NCBI GenBank assembly: GCA_003268905.1
Contig: QLTU01000005.1
Coordinates: forward strand, 62,001 to 126,000
Direction of reading: 5' to 3'
From: Acidovorax defluvii
GTDB taxonomy: Bacteria; Pseudomonadota; Gammaproteobacteria; Burkholderiales; Burkholderiaceae_C
DNA length: 64,000 nucleotides
Shown here: positions 30,860 to 39,601 of the stretch, one piece after another
Position numbering within the stretch: position 1 is the first letter of the stretch
How the letters are laid out: each line of letters begins with the position of its first letter
Translations under genes and position numbers: made by a program
Notes under the pieces: model-generated
What the model saw: only the letters and a program-made list of their open reading frames with translations
Told to the model about the DNA's origin: nothing
The model's database searches: none

Positions 30860-31437
30860 TGAACAAAACCGCTGCCCATCGCAGAAACGGTGGTTTTACA
30901 CTTATTGAATTGATGGTCACCATTGCGCTGGCGGCGGCGCTTATGACAATTTCAGCCCCGAGCTTTGTTCAATATCAACGCAATTCCGAACTGACTTCGC
31001 TGACCAACTCACTATTGGCGGCCATCAATGCAGCCAAGGGAGAGGCTATGAAAACCGGCAGGAACGCTTTTGTCATTCCGCTTGGTACTGGATGGAATAG
31101 TGGATGGGTGGTTTATGTCGACATGAATAGGGACAACACCTACACAGAAGGCACAGACATCACGGTACAAAAACAGGATGCTGTAAAAAGCTACTTCAAT
31201 ATTACAGGCAACAGCATTGCCGCTGGTTCGACCCCCTATATCAAGTTTGACAACACGGGATATTCCACAGATACCGGTGCTGCACCAGTAGCACTTACTC
31301 TTTCAATCGCTCGAAACGACACCCCCAGCGCAAACGCGGCAGAGGAATCGCGGCGTGTTGTTGTTGCGCGCACAGGAAGGGTTAGAACTTGCAAACCCAG
31401 TACAGATACGACTTGCACAAGTTCGGCAACCTATTAG
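30856..31437 (+). CDS. GspH/FimT family pseudopilin
   Basis: A 193-residue minor pilin with site [21 protein letters not shown] (Phe+1, Glu+5) followed by [20 protein letters not shown], the FimT/FimU/GspH pattern. [12 protein letters not shown] is the conserved core strand of the family. It likely corresponds to FimU of the pseudomonads, but here it is at the end of the operon instead of the start. The ATG at 30856 overlaps the pilE stop (ATGA); a second ATG at 30859 is equally possible. Confidence 0.82.
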   Translation: MMNKTAAHRRNGGFTLIELMVTIALAAALMTISAPSFVQYQRNSELTSLTNSLLAAINAAKGEAMKTGRNAFVIPLGTGWNSGWVVYVDMNRDNTYTEGTDITVQKQDAVKSYFNITGNSIAAGSTPYIKFDNTGYSTDTGAAPVALTLSIARNDTPSANAAEESRRVVVARTGRVRTCKPSTDTTCTSSATY

Positions 31438-31574
31438 CAGGCTGCTGAAATACTGTAGGGAATCTCTAAAAACCGATGTTTTGACGCCAACTTGGCTGAG
31501 ACAGGTTTAAAGATTCAGTCATACTGATTTTTTGAGCAATCTTGTCCGTTTTTGGAGCATTCCCGCCCCATTCC

Positions 31575-31810
31575 TCACGCATTGCCCCCTCGTAGGCTCA
31601 CTTCGCTCGTTGATGGACAGGCCTTGTAGAACGCATCCTGGCGCAGTAGCTGGTCATCTACGGCCTGGAACAAGGCTGTGACGCCGTCAACGCCCAGGCG
31701 CTGCTGTCAGTGCCAGATCGTGTTGCGATCGGGCACGTTGGCTCAGGGGCTGTCCAAGTACTTCGCTTCGGAGGAGCGTGTGGGGCCAGACATCCGCATC
31801 ATGGCCAAGG
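31575..31810 (-). pseudogene. Degenerate IS5-type transposase fragment
   Basis: The 432-bp stretch 31438-31869 has no intact gene. Read on the minus strand, one frame gives MRMSGPTRSSEAKYLDSP, stop, ANVPDRNTIWH, stop, QQRLGVDGVTALFQAVDD, then drifts and ends at TGA 31575. VPDRNTIWHFQQRLG followed by DGVTALFxAVD is the pattern of IS5-family (IS4/IS5 superfamily) transposases just after their N-terminal domain. Two in-frame stops and loss of the DDE part show that it is dead. The AT-rich 31440-31570 part may be the end of the same element; I could not find matching terminal inverted repeats. Confidence 0.55.
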
Positions 31811-31869
31811 CGCGCCGAAACGCCGCTTTTTAATTAGGGGCGGCACAGTGCCTGCGCCGCCCACCCTTT

Positions 31870-32934
31870 TCACCCGCAAACCAGCTGACTGCCCTGCCCT
31901 TGCGCCCGCACTTGCATGCCGCCAATGGCAGCCGCTGCGGCAAAGCCGGCGTGCTGAAACGTGTCCAGCACGTGGTGCAGCGCCTCTGGGCTGCAGCTCA
32001 CCAGCAGGCCGCCGCTGGTTTGGGGGTCGGTCAGCAGGTGGCGCTGCCATTCGGGCGCACCGGGGGCCCAGGCCACATCGGCACCGTAGGCGGCCCAGTT
32101 GCGTGCCGAGGCACCAGTCACCACGCCATCCAACGCAAACTTCGCAGCGGCCTCAATGAAAGGCACCTGGGCCAAATTGACCCGGGCCGACAACCCCGAG
32201 CCCCGGCACACCTCCAACAAATGGCCGGCCAGGCCGAAGCCGGTGACGTCGGTCATGGCGTGCACACCCTCCAGCGCGCCCAGCGCAATGCCCACGCGGT
32301 TGAGTTGCGTGGTGTAGCGCAGCATGTCGGCATAACCCGCAGCGTCCAAAATGCCTTTTTTGAGCGCGGCCGACAAAATGCCCACGCCCAGCGGCTTGCC
32401 CAGCACCAGCACATCGCCTGCCTGCGCGTCGGCGTTGCGGCGCACGCGCTGGGGGTGCACAAGGCCCAGGCCCACCAGGCCGTAGATGGGCTCGAGCACG
32501 TCGATCGAATGTCCCCCCGCAATGGGGATGCCGGCTTCGCGGCACACGGCGGCGCCGCCTTCGAGCACGCGGCCAATCACTTCGGGTGGCAGCTGGGCAA
32601 TGGGCATGCCCACCAGTGCCAGCGCCATGATGGGCGTGCCGCCCATGGCATAGATGTCTGACAGCGCATTGGTGGCGGCAATGCGGCCAAAGTCGTACGG
32701 GTCGTCGACGATGGGGGTGAAAAAATCGGTGGTGGCCACCAGCGCTTGGCTGTCGTTGAGGCGGTAAACCGCCGCGTCGTCGCTGGTTTCTGTGCCCACC
32801 AGCAGCTCGGGCGGCACGATGCCCTGCGGTGCGCGTGCCAAAATCTCTTGCAGCAGGCCCGGCGCTATCTTGCAACCGCAACCGCCGCCGTGCGAGAACT
32901 GGGTAAGACGAATGGGTTTTGAATCAACAGTCAT
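31870..32934 (-). CDS. selD: Selenide, water dikinase (selenophosphate synthase)
   Basis: A 354-residue ATP-dependent enzyme that makes selenophosphate, the selenium donor for selenoproteins and for 2-selenouridine in tRNA. IRLTQFSHGGGCGCK holds the active-site Cys19 and Lys22; it is a Cys and not a selenocysteine form. DDAAVYRL, ATTDFFTPIVDDPYDFGRIA and the Gly-rich LTDPQTSGGLLVSC form the AIRS/PurM-like ATP site. ATG 32934 is chosen; a start four codons upstream at 32946 is possible. It diverges from mnmH with 48 bp between. Confidence 0.96.
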   Translation of the reverse strand: MTVDSKPIRLTQFSHGGGCGCKIAPGLLQEILARAPQGIVPPELLVGTETSDDAAVYRLNDSQALVATTDFFTPIVDDPYDFGRIAATNALSDIYAMGGTPIMALALVGMPIAQLPPEVIGRVLEGGAAVCREAGIPIAGGHSIDVLEPIYGLVGLGLVHPQRVRRNADAQAGDVLVLGKPLGVGILSAALKKGILDAAGYADMLRYTTQLNRVGIALGALEGVHAMTDVTGFGLAGHLLEVCRGSGLSARVNLAQVPFIEAAAKFALDGVVTGASARNWAAYGADVAWAPGAPEWQRHLLTDPQTSGGLLVSCSPEALHHVLDTFQHAGFAAAAAIGGMQVRAQGQGSQLVCG

Positions 32935-32982
32935 GGTGCGCGCCATTGTGCCAGCCGCCTGCGGCGCGGCGCGGGGCAAGCC

Positions 32983-34032
32983 ATGAGCCACCGCAGCCCC
33001 GTGCGCGTGGCAGACCGCCACGCGTTTCACACCCTCATTGATGCGCGGTCGCCCGCCGAATACGCGCTGGACCATATTCCCGGCGCCATCAACTGCCCCG
33101 TGCTCGACGACGACGAGCGCCGCATTGTCGGCACCATCTACAAGCAGCAGGGCGCCTTTGAGGCGCGGCGCGTGGGTGGCGCCATGGTGGCCGCCAACCT
33201 GGCGCGGCATTTGCGCACGCAGTTTGCCGACCAGCCCGCCAGCTGGAAACCGCTGATCTACTGCTGGCGCGGCGGCATGCGCAGCGGCTCGATGGTGACC
33301 TGGCTGCGCCTGGTGGGCTGGGATGCCCAGCAACTGGCCGGTGGCTATAAGTCGTGGCGCCGCCACGTCATCGACCGGCTGGCCGAGCTGGCGCCGCAGC
33401 TGCCCCTGCGCGTGATTTGCGGCCCCACCGGCAGCGCCAAAACGCGCGTGCTGCAAGCACTGGCTGCGCGCGGCGCACAGGTGCTTGACCTGGAAGCCTG
33501 CGCGCGCCACCGCGGCTCAGTGCTGGGCGCCTGGCCGGGGGTGGCGCAGCCTTCGCAAACTGCCTTTGAAACCGCCCTGCTGCATGCGCTGGAGCCCCTG
33601 GATTTGCAGCGCACCATCTATGTCGAGGCCGAGAGCAGCAAAATCGGCCGCGTGGCGGTGCCCCAGCCCCTGGTGCAGCGCCTGCGCGCCAGCCCCTGCA
33701 TCGAGGTAGCAGCCACCCTGCCGGCGCGCCTGGATTTCTTGCTGCGCGACTATGCCAACCTGGGCGACAACCCCGACCTGCTGGCCCAGCAACTGGGCGT
33801 GCTCAAAGAGTTGCACGGAAAGCAGGTGGTTGCACGCTGGCAAGACTGGGCACAGGCAGGTGCGTTGCCCCCCCTGTTCGCCGAGCTGGTGGCACTGCAC
33901 TACGACCCGCTGTATGCCCGATCGCAAAGCACGCACCTGCACCAGTGGGCTGCGCGGCACAGCCTGGCCAGCGACGATCTTTCTGAGGCCGGCATTGATG
34001 CCCTGGCCGCCCAGGTGCTGGCGCTGGGCTGA
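32983..34032 (+). CDS. mnmH: tRNA 2-selenouridine synthase (MnmH/SelU/YbbB)
   Basis: A 349-residue enzyme that converts 2-thiouridine at the wobble position of some tRNAs to 2-selenouridine through a geranylated intermediate, using selenophosphate. Residues 1-125 are a rhodanese domain with catalytic Cys94 in YCWRGGMRS. A P-loop, CGPTGSAKT (about 146-154), starts the C-terminal domain. It is divergent from selD, its substrate supplier. No selA, selB or selC is in the window, so this pair may serve only tRNA modification. Confidence 0.95.
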   Translation: MSHRSPVRVADRHAFHTLIDARSPAEYALDHIPGAINCPVLDDDERRIVGTIYKQQGAFEARRVGGAMVAANLARHLRTQFADQPASWKPLIYCWRGGMRSGSMVTWLRLVGWDAQQLAGGYKSWRRHVIDRLAELAPQLPLRVICGPTGSAKTRVLQALAARGAQVLDLEACARHRGSVLGAWPGVAQPSQTAFETALLHALEPLDLQRTIYVEAESSKIGRVAVPQPLVQRLRASPCIEVAATLPARLDFLLRDYANLGDNPDLLAQQLGVLKELHGKQVVARWQDWAQAGALPPLFAELVALHYDPLYARSQSTHLHQWAARHSLASDDLSEAGIDALAAQVLALG

Positions 34033-34070
34033 GGGCCCCCTCTGCACCGGGCAGGGCTTCGTGCTTAGAT

Positions 34071-34127
34071 AACTATCAAAACAATAGCTGCTTGCGCTTA
34101 CTGCATAAGCGCTAGAGGCATATTTGA
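34071..34127 (+). repeat. Two-hairpin intergenic element, copy 2
   Basis: Reads AACTATCAAAACAATAGCTG then CTTGCGCTTACTGCATAAGC and GCTAGAGGCATATTTGA. The arm ACTAT...ATAGCTG and the palindrome GCGCTTACTGCATAAGCGC are both present. It lies 38 bp after the mnmH stop, before the amt promoter region. Confidence 0.75.
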
Positions 34128-34202
34128 CCCAATTTTCTCGGATTCACACGACAACGGTGCCTGATATTGGTGCGCGCTGGCCACGCACCAGTATGGTTTT
34201 CA

Positions 34203-34218
34203 TGGTCCAAATTTTGCT
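34203..34218 (+). promoter_or_regulatory. Candidate sigma-54 promoter of amt, with NtrC-like sites upstream
   Basis: TGGTCCAAATTTTGCT has the invariant GG (34204-34205) and GC (34216-34217) of a sigma-54 promoter at exactly ten bases spacing and a T-rich -12 region, about 75 bp before the amt start. Just upstream, TTGGTGCGC...GCGCACCA-type sequence (34168-34194, arms TGGTGCG and CGCACCA) and GCACCAGTATGGT resemble NtrC half-sites, though not a perfect consensus. Nitrogen control of ammonium uptake makes this plausible. Confidence 0.45.
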
Positions 34219-34290
34219 TAATTTTGGTGCAAATCTGGCGCCGACGTCTTGAGCGCACGAGAACCGATCAATTCTGAGCACGAGGAAGTT

Positions 34291-35493
34291 ATGAATGCAC
34301 TCCCACAGGGCAGCGATGCCCTGTTTATTTTGCTGGGCGCCATCATGGTGTTGGCCATGCACGCGGGGTTTGCGTTTTTGGAGCTGGGCACCGTGCGCAA
34401 AAAGAACCAGGTGAATGCGCTGGTCAAAATTTTGGTGGATTTTTCGGTTTCCACGGTGGTGTATTTTGTGGTGGGCTACAGCGTGGCGTATGGCACCCAT
34501 TTCTTTGTGGGTGCAGAAACCTTGGCCCAGCAAAACGGCTATGCGCTCGTGAAGTTCTTCTTTCTGCTTACCTTCGCTGCGGCCATTCCGGCCATTGTGT
34601 CGGGCGGCATTGCAGAGCGTGCCAAGTTCTGGCCCCAACTGCTGGCAACGGCTGCCATCGTGGGCTTTGTCTATCCATTTTTTGAAGGCACCGCCTGGAA
34701 CGGGCACTTTGGCATCCAGGCTGCCATTACCGCCCTGACAGGTGCCGCTTTTCACGACTTTGCCGGGTCTGTGGTGGTGCACGCCATGGGGGGCTGGATT
34801 GCCCTGCCTGCGGTGCTGCTGCTGGGGTCGCGCTCCAACCGCTACCGCAAGGACGGCGCCATCTCGGCACACCCCCCTTCCAACATCCCGTTTCTGGCGC
34901 TGGGGGCGTGGGTGCTGGTGGTGGGCTGGTTTGGTTTCAATGTGATGAGCGCGCAGACGGTCGACAAGCTCTCGGGGCTGGTGGCGGTCAACTCGCTGAT
35001 GGCCATGGTGGGCGGCACGCTGGCTGCGCTGGTGCTCGGAAAAAACGACCCCGGCTTTGTGCACAACGGCCCGCTGGCCGGGCTGGTGGCGGTGTGTGCG
35101 GGCTCGGACCTGATGCACCCGCTGGGCGCGCTGGTGGTGGGCGCGGTGGCGGGCAGCATCTTTGTGGTGATGTTCACCCTGACCCAGAACCGCTGGAAGA
35201 TCGACGACGTGCTGGGCGTGTGGCCCCTGCACGGGCTGTGCGGCACCTGGGGCGGCATCGCAGCGGGCATTTTTGGCAGCAAGGCGCTGGGTGGGCTGGG
35301 CGGCGTGAGCCTGTGGGCCCAGCTGATGGGCACGGCCATGGGCGTGCTGTGGGCGCTGTTGGGGGGCGCGCTGGTGTATGGCGTGCTCAAGGCCACGGTG
35401 GGCCTGCGCCTGTCGCAGGAAGAAGAGTTTGATGGTGCCGACCTGTCGATCCACAAGATCAGCGCAACGCCCGACCGCGAAGTGAGCTGGTAA
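34291..35493 (+). CDS. amt: Ammonium transporter (Amt family)
   Basis: A 400-residue polytopic membrane channel for ammonium. The twin His of the pore are His164 in VVVHAMGGW and His314 in WPLHGLCGTWGG, and FFEGTAWNGHFG and FAFLELGTVRKKNQVNALVK are typical. ATG 34291 has GAGGA five bases upstream; an in-frame TTG at 34249 is less likely. Compared with classical AmtB it lacks a cleavable leader and starts directly in the first helix. No glnK neighbour is present. Confidence 0.92.
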   Translation: MNALPQGSDALFILLGAIMVLAMHAGFAFLELGTVRKKNQVNALVKILVDFSVSTVVYFVVGYSVAYGTHFFVGAETLAQQNGYALVKFFFLLTFAAAIPAIVSGGIAERAKFWPQLLATAAIVGFVYPFFEGTAWNGHFGIQAAITALTGAAFHDFAGSVVVHAMGGWIALPAVLLLGSRSNRYRKDGAISAHPPSNIPFLALGAWVLVVGWFGFNVMSAQTVDKLSGLVAVNSLMAMVGGTLAALVLGKNDPGFVHNGPLAGLVAVCAGSDLMHPLGALVVGAVAGSIFVVMFTLTQNRWKIDDVLGVWPLHGLCGTWGGIAAGIFGSKALGGLGGVSLWAQLMGTAMGVLWALLGGALVYGVLKATVGLRLSQEEEFDGADLSIHKISATPDREVSW

Positions 35494-35722
35494 GAACCTG
35501 TTCTGGGATCGTCGAATTGCCCTGCCTGGACGGTTGTTGATTTTTTCACACGGCAAGAGGCCAGTTCCTCGGCACGGCGTGCCATCTGACACCCGCCCGG
35601 CGTGCGGCCCGCTACGCTGTGGCGCATGATGTGCACAGCGAGCCCACACACTGGGCCGGCACGCCATCGCGCTGGCAAAGTCCTCGACCACCCAAATCAC
35701 CACAGCTGCCCAAAAGCCTCCG

Positions 35723-37798
35723 ATGAGCCCGCCCATGACCCCAGCCCTTGTTTCCGCCCCCCGTAGCGTGCTGCCACTGCGGCATCTGCCAGTGCTGTGG
35801 GTAGCCCTGCTGGTTGCCGTGCTGGGTGGCTGTGCCGAGTTGCCCAAGAATGTGCAGCGCCCCGTTTCAACGGCGCTGGAAACCACCGCAGGCACCGCGC
35901 TGGCCACCCAGGTGCAAGAGCGCCGCGCGGCGGCGAGTGGGCGCTTTGAATCCGGCTTTTTGCTGCTCTCCGGCCCCCAGGCGGCCTATGGCAGCCGCCT
36001 GGCACTGGTCGAGGCGGCCCAAAAAACGCTGGACCTGCAGTACTACGCCATTCATGCCGATGCCAGCACCGAACGCCTGCTGCGCAGCGTGGTGGCCGCA
36101 GCCCGGCGCGGCGTGCGCGTGCGCGTGCTGCTGGACGACTTCAACACCTCCGGCGCGGACGCGCAGGTGATGCGCCTGGCCTTTGAGCCCAACATCGAAA
36201 TGCGCATGTTCAACCCGGTGGCCGGTTCCCGTGACTCGTCTTTGTGGCGCATGGTCATTGCCCTGAGCGATTTTTCGCGGGTGCAGCAGCGCATGCACAA
36301 CAAGCTGTTCATTGCCGACAACGCCATGGGCATCGCCGGCGGGCGCAACCTGGGCGATGCCTATTTCGGCCACGACACTTCGGGCAACTTTGTGGACCTG
36401 GACGTGCTGGCGGCTGGCCCCATCGTCAAAGACCTGTCGCGCAGCTTTGATAGCTACTGGAACAACGAGCGCGCCTACCCGGTGCAGTCGCTCATCACGC
36501 GCAAAGAGCTCGATGCCCTGCGCGCTTCTGCTGCATCGGTCGAAGAGGTGGAGGAGACGCCCACCGAATCTTCCAGCCCCCCCGAGGCCGCCCCCAGCCC
36601 TGTGACAACGGCATCAGCATCAGCATCAGCATCAGCATCAGCATCAGCATCAGCATCAGCATCAGCATCAGCATCAGCAGCGGCAACGGCAACGGCAACG
36701 GCATCGCCCCCGAACGCCACGACCGCGCTGGATGCCCTGGAGGCCCAGCGCAGCCGCGTGTGGGACCGCAAGCCGCTCAATCTGGCCGCCGCACGCTTTG
36801 TGTGGGCCCCGGCCGTAGTGCTGGTGGACAAGCCCGCCAAGATTCCGGCAGATTCCGCCGCCACCACGGAGCCGCTGGCACCACAGCCCGGAACACCGTC
36901 GCCGCGTGATGCGGTGACGGCAGTGGCTGGGCAGCGCAACGCCCTGGCCCCCGCGGCCCCCGCGGCCCCCGTGCACCCCGTACATGTGGCATCGGTCACG
37001 CCGGCACCCAAAACGCCCACGGCATCAATCACCGCGTCCCCCGTGGGCACCTCCACGGCCCCTACGTCAGGCACGCCTCAGGCGCCATCGGCGGCCGAGC
37101 TTGAATACCTGGAAAGCCAGGAAGACACCGTGGTGGATGGCCTGTTGCAGCTGATGGACCAGGCCCGGCGCGATTTGCTCATTGTTTCGCCCTATTTCGT
37201 TCCCGGCCCCGAGATCACGGCCGCCTTTGCCGCCGCGCGTGCCCGGAACGTGCGGGTGCGGGTGCTGACCAATTCGCTGGCATCGAATGACGCACCCATT
37301 GCCCATGTAGGCTACGCACGCCACCGCAAGACGCTGCTGGCGATGGGCGTCGAACTGTACGAAATGCACAGCGAGGCCACCGGCGTGCGCAAGGCGTTGA
37401 GCGCCACGGGCAGTGGCAGCAGTGGCGGCAGTGACGGCATCGGTGCCACGGGGTCCACGGGCTCTTCGCGCGCGATGCTCCACTCCAAGCTGGTGATCAT
37501 GGACCACCGGCTGCTGGCCGTTGGCTCGATGAATCTGGACATGCGTTCGCAAAAACAAAACACCGAGATCGCGCTGCTGATCCGCAGCATGGATCTGTCC
37601 CGCAGGGCCGGTGCCAGCATCGAACTGGCGCTGCGCGATGCCGCCTGGCATGTGGAACTGGACGCCCGTGGCGGCCTTGTCTGGCGGGCGCCGCAGGGCA
37701 GCGACCTGCAGGACGCCACCAGCGAGCCCGGCGCAAGCGTGCCGCTGCAGTTGCTGTTGCTGCTGCTGGGGCCGCTGGCGCCCGATCATCTGCTGTAG
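35723..37798 (+). CDS. Phospholipase D / cardiolipin synthase-like lipoprotein with low-complexity insert
   Basis: A 691-residue protein with two HKD motifs: MHNKLFIADNAMGIAGGRN (near residues 190-210) and LHSKLVIMDHRLLAVGSMN (near 590). Two motifs make one active site for phosphatidyl transfer or hydrolysis. The N-terminus ends in LLVAVLGGCAELP, a lipobox, so it is likely an outer-membrane or periplasmic lipoprotein. Residues about 275-460 between the two halves are a Ser/Ala/Thr/Pro-rich linker containing an SA dipeptide run coded by an 11-copy hexanucleotide repeat. Substrate unknown. Confidence 0.85.
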   Translation: MSPPMTPALVSAPRSVLPLRHLPVLWVALLVAVLGGCAELPKNVQRPVSTALETTAGTALATQVQERRAAASGRFESGFLLLSGPQAAYGSRLALVEAAQKTLDLQYYAIHADASTERLLRSVVAAARRGVRVRVLLDDFNTSGADAQVMRLAFEPNIEMRMFNPVAGSRDSSLWRMVIALSDFSRVQQRMHNKLFIADNAMGIAGGRNLGDAYFGHDTSGNFVDLDVLAAGPIVKDLSRSFDSYWNNERAYPVQSLITRKELDALRASAASVEEVEETPTESSSPPEAAPSPVTTASASASASASASASASASASASAAATATATASPPNATTALDALEAQRSRVWDRKPLNLAAARFVWAPAVVLVDKPAKIPADSAATTEPLAPQPGTPSPRDAVTAVAGQRNALAPAAPAAPVHPVHVASVTPAPKTPTASITASPVGTSTAPTSGTPQAPSAAELEYLESQEDTVVDGLLQLMDQARRDLLIVSPYFVPGPEITAAFAAARARNVRVRVLTNSLASNDAPIAHVGYARHRKTLLAMGVELYEMHSEATGVRKALSATGSGSSGGSDGIGATGSTGSSRAMLHSKLVIMDHRLLAVGSMNLDMRSQKQNTEIALLIRSMDLSRRAGASIELALRDAAWHVELDARGGLVWRAPQGSDLQDATSEPGASVPLQLLLLLLGPLAPDHLL
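36611..36676 (+). repeat. Hexanucleotide tandem repeat (GCATCA) x 11
   Basis: Eleven perfect copies of GCATCA in the coding sequence of the phospholipase D-like gene, followed by about three copies of a related unit, CGGCAA. Read in frame they give (Ser-Ala)n. Because the unit is 6 bp, copy-number change alters only linker length and never the frame. Confidence 0.95.
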
Positions 37799-37829
37799 AG
37801 CCTGCCCCGCACGGGTGGCCGCGCCCGCC

Positions 37830-38783
37830 TCAAGGCTGCAGGGCAGCCAGCCAGGCCGTGATGGCGCGCTGATCGGTCATGGTGCGCACGTGCTGGTAGG
37901 CCAACTCGGCCTCTGGATAGCGGCGGCGCAGCAGGTTGAGCCATTGCTTGAGGCGGCCGGCGCGCTGGCGCGGCTCCAGGTCGTTGCACACCAATTGCCA
38001 GAACGCTGCCAGCTGCGGCAGCAATGCCGGCCACTGCACCGGGTCGGTGCCGGGCAGGCCCTGGTCGGCAGCACGGATGGCACGGGCCAGCCCGGGGTCG
38101 GCCACCATGCCGCGGCCCAGCATAAGGGCGTCGCAGCCCGACACTTCGCGGCAGCGCTGGGCGTCGGCCACGGTCCAGATCTCGCCATTGGCCACCACGG
38201 GTATACGCACCGCCGCCCGGATTGCCGGGATCTGCTCCCAATAGGCGGGCGGGCGGTAGCCATCGGCCTTGGTGCGCGCATGCACCACCAGTTCGCTGGC
38301 ACCGCCAGCCTCCATGGCCTGCGCGCACTCGCGCGCCAGGCTGGCGTCGTTAAAGCCCAGGCGCATCTTGGCCGACACGGGCAGGTGGGCGGGAACAGCG
38401 CGGCGCACGGCGGCCACCAGCGTGGCAATGCGCTCGGGCTCTTGCAGCAGCGCCGCCCCGCCGCCGTGGCGGTTGACCACCTTGGCGGGGCAACCAAAGT
38501 TCAGGTCGATGCCCTCGGGCCCCAGCGCCGCCAGGCTGGCCGCGTTCTCGGCCATGCACACCGGGTCGGAGCCCAGCAGCTGCGCGCGCACGGGCACGCC
38601 GGCCAGCGTGCGCCCGCCATGGTGCAGTTCGGGCAGGTAGCGCAGAAACACCCTTTCGGGCAACAAGGTGCCGGTGACGCGGATGAACTCGGACACGCAG
38701 CGGTCCACGCCGCCCACGCGGGTGAGCACATCGCGCAGCACAAAATCCAGAAGCCCCTCCATGGGGGCGAGCAGCAAGGTCAT
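37830..38783 (-). CDS. dusC: tRNA-dihydrouridine(16) synthase DusC
   Basis: A 317-residue FMN enzyme that reduces uridine to dihydrouridine in the tRNA D-loop. LAPMEGLLDFVLRDVL, LNFGCPAKVVNRHGGGAALL (with the catalytic Cys) and MLGRGMVADPGL mark the TIM-barrel Dus fold; the C-terminal helical part (YPEAELAYQHVRTM) fits the DusC subgroup. ATG 38783 is chosen because the upstream in-frame part crosses a dispersed repeat. Confidence 0.92.
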   Translation of the reverse strand: MTLLLAPMEGLLDFVLRDVLTRVGGVDRCVSEFIRVTGTLLPERVFLRYLPELHHGGRTLAGVPVRAQLLGSDPVCMAENAASLAALGPEGIDLNFGCPAKVVNRHGGGAALLQEPERIATLVAAVRRAVPAHLPVSAKMRLGFNDASLARECAQAMEAGGASELVVHARTKADGYRPPAYWEQIPAIRAAVRIPVVANGEIWTVADAQRCREVSGCDALMLGRGMVADPGLARAIRAADQGLPGTDPVQWPALLPQLAAFWQLVCNDLEPRQRAGRLKQWLNLLRRRYPEAELAYQHVRTMTDQRAITAWLAALQP

Positions 38784-38841
38784 GGTGCAGCACACCCGCC
38801 CGACTTGCGGAGGGATGCTCAGAGAAAATTCGAAGAAAAAC

Positions 38842-38890
38842 GGGCTGTAGCGCTTATGTATAAAGCGCCACAAGCTATAATTATTATAGC
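38842..38890 (-). repeat. Two-hairpin intergenic element, copy 3
   Basis: On the minus strand GCTATAATAATTATAGCTTG, then TGGCGCTTTATACATAAGCG and CTACAGCCCG. Here both hairpins are clear: the AT-rich palindrome GCTATAATAATTATAGC and the core GCGCTTTATACATAAGCGC. It lies about 60 bp upstream of the dusC start. Confidence 0.75.
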
Positions 38891-39011
38891 AACTTACGCC
38901 GTTGTCGGCGGCCCCGTCGGCAGCCGACATTGTGCGACAGGCTGACGGAGTGCTCTGCCTGCGGTGCCGCCCGCTGCACGGGTCATCACAGCGTCATCGC
39001 ACGGTGCTGCA

Positions 39012-39560
39012 ATGCACGCCATACCCTTCGCAACCCATGCCCCCATGTTGCTCCACCGAACCGACAAAGCCCGCCGTGAACTCTCGCCAGGCGTTCGCAC
39101 CCTGAGCCTGCGCGAACGCTCGTTGCTGTTGCTGGCAGACGGCAAACCCCTGGCCGATCTGCAGGCCATGTACCACGGCATCGGTGCGCAAATGGTGGAG
39201 CAGCTGGTGCGCGAGGGCTACCTCACCCACTTGGCCACCACGCGGGCGGCAGACACCGCCGCCCCCGCGCCAGAAACGCCCCCCGAACCCACCGAGGCCC
39301 TGCGCTCACTGGCGGGCACCCGCATGTACCTGTTCGATCTGTGTGAACGCCTGTTTGCCCACCGCGACCCGGATCTGGCCCGCTTTTATCACGCTGCCTT
39401 GCGCGAAGCACGCGACCGCCACAGCATGCGGGAGGTGGGCGAAGCGCTGATCGCCGAGGTGTCCAAGGTGGCCGGAGATGAACGGGCCCAAGGCATTCGC
39501 GAACGCCTGGAGCAATTGCAGCCGCCCGAACGCGCGCTGTCAGCCGCCATGAGCGACTGA
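39012..39560 (+). CDS. Hypothetical protein
   Basis: A protein of about 182 residues. The part LLHRTDKARRELSPGVRTLS followed by LRERSLLLLADGKPLADLQ looks like a small helical, possibly winged-helix-type domain; a Pro/Ala linker (about residues 80-95) joins it to a second helical domain ending RLEQLQPPERALSAAMSD. I do not recognise a named family. Start is uncertain: ATG 39012, ATG 39045 and GTG 38964 are in frame and none has a strong ribosome binding site. It is divergent from dusC. Confidence 0.6.
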   Translation: MHAIPFATHAPMLLHRTDKARRELSPGVRTLSLRERSLLLLADGKPLADLQAMYHGIGAQMVEQLVREGYLTHLATTRAADTAAPAPETPPEPTEALRSLAGTRMYLFDLCERLFAHRDPDLARFYHAALREARDRHSMREVGEALIAEVSKVAGDERAQGIRERLEQLQPPERALSAAMSD

Positions 39561-39601
39561 GCCCATCGCGCAGCCCCTTCATCCCATCGAACGGGATCGA
39601 A

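Noticed and set aside
34144-35907. 587-codon minus-strand frame over amt
   Set aside because: Shadow of amt, which has all pore residues and a good ribosome binding site.
36611-36676. Tandem repeat considered as CRISPR-like or mobile repeat
   Set aside because: Unit is 6 bp with no spacers and lies inside a coding frame; it is a simple sequence repeat.
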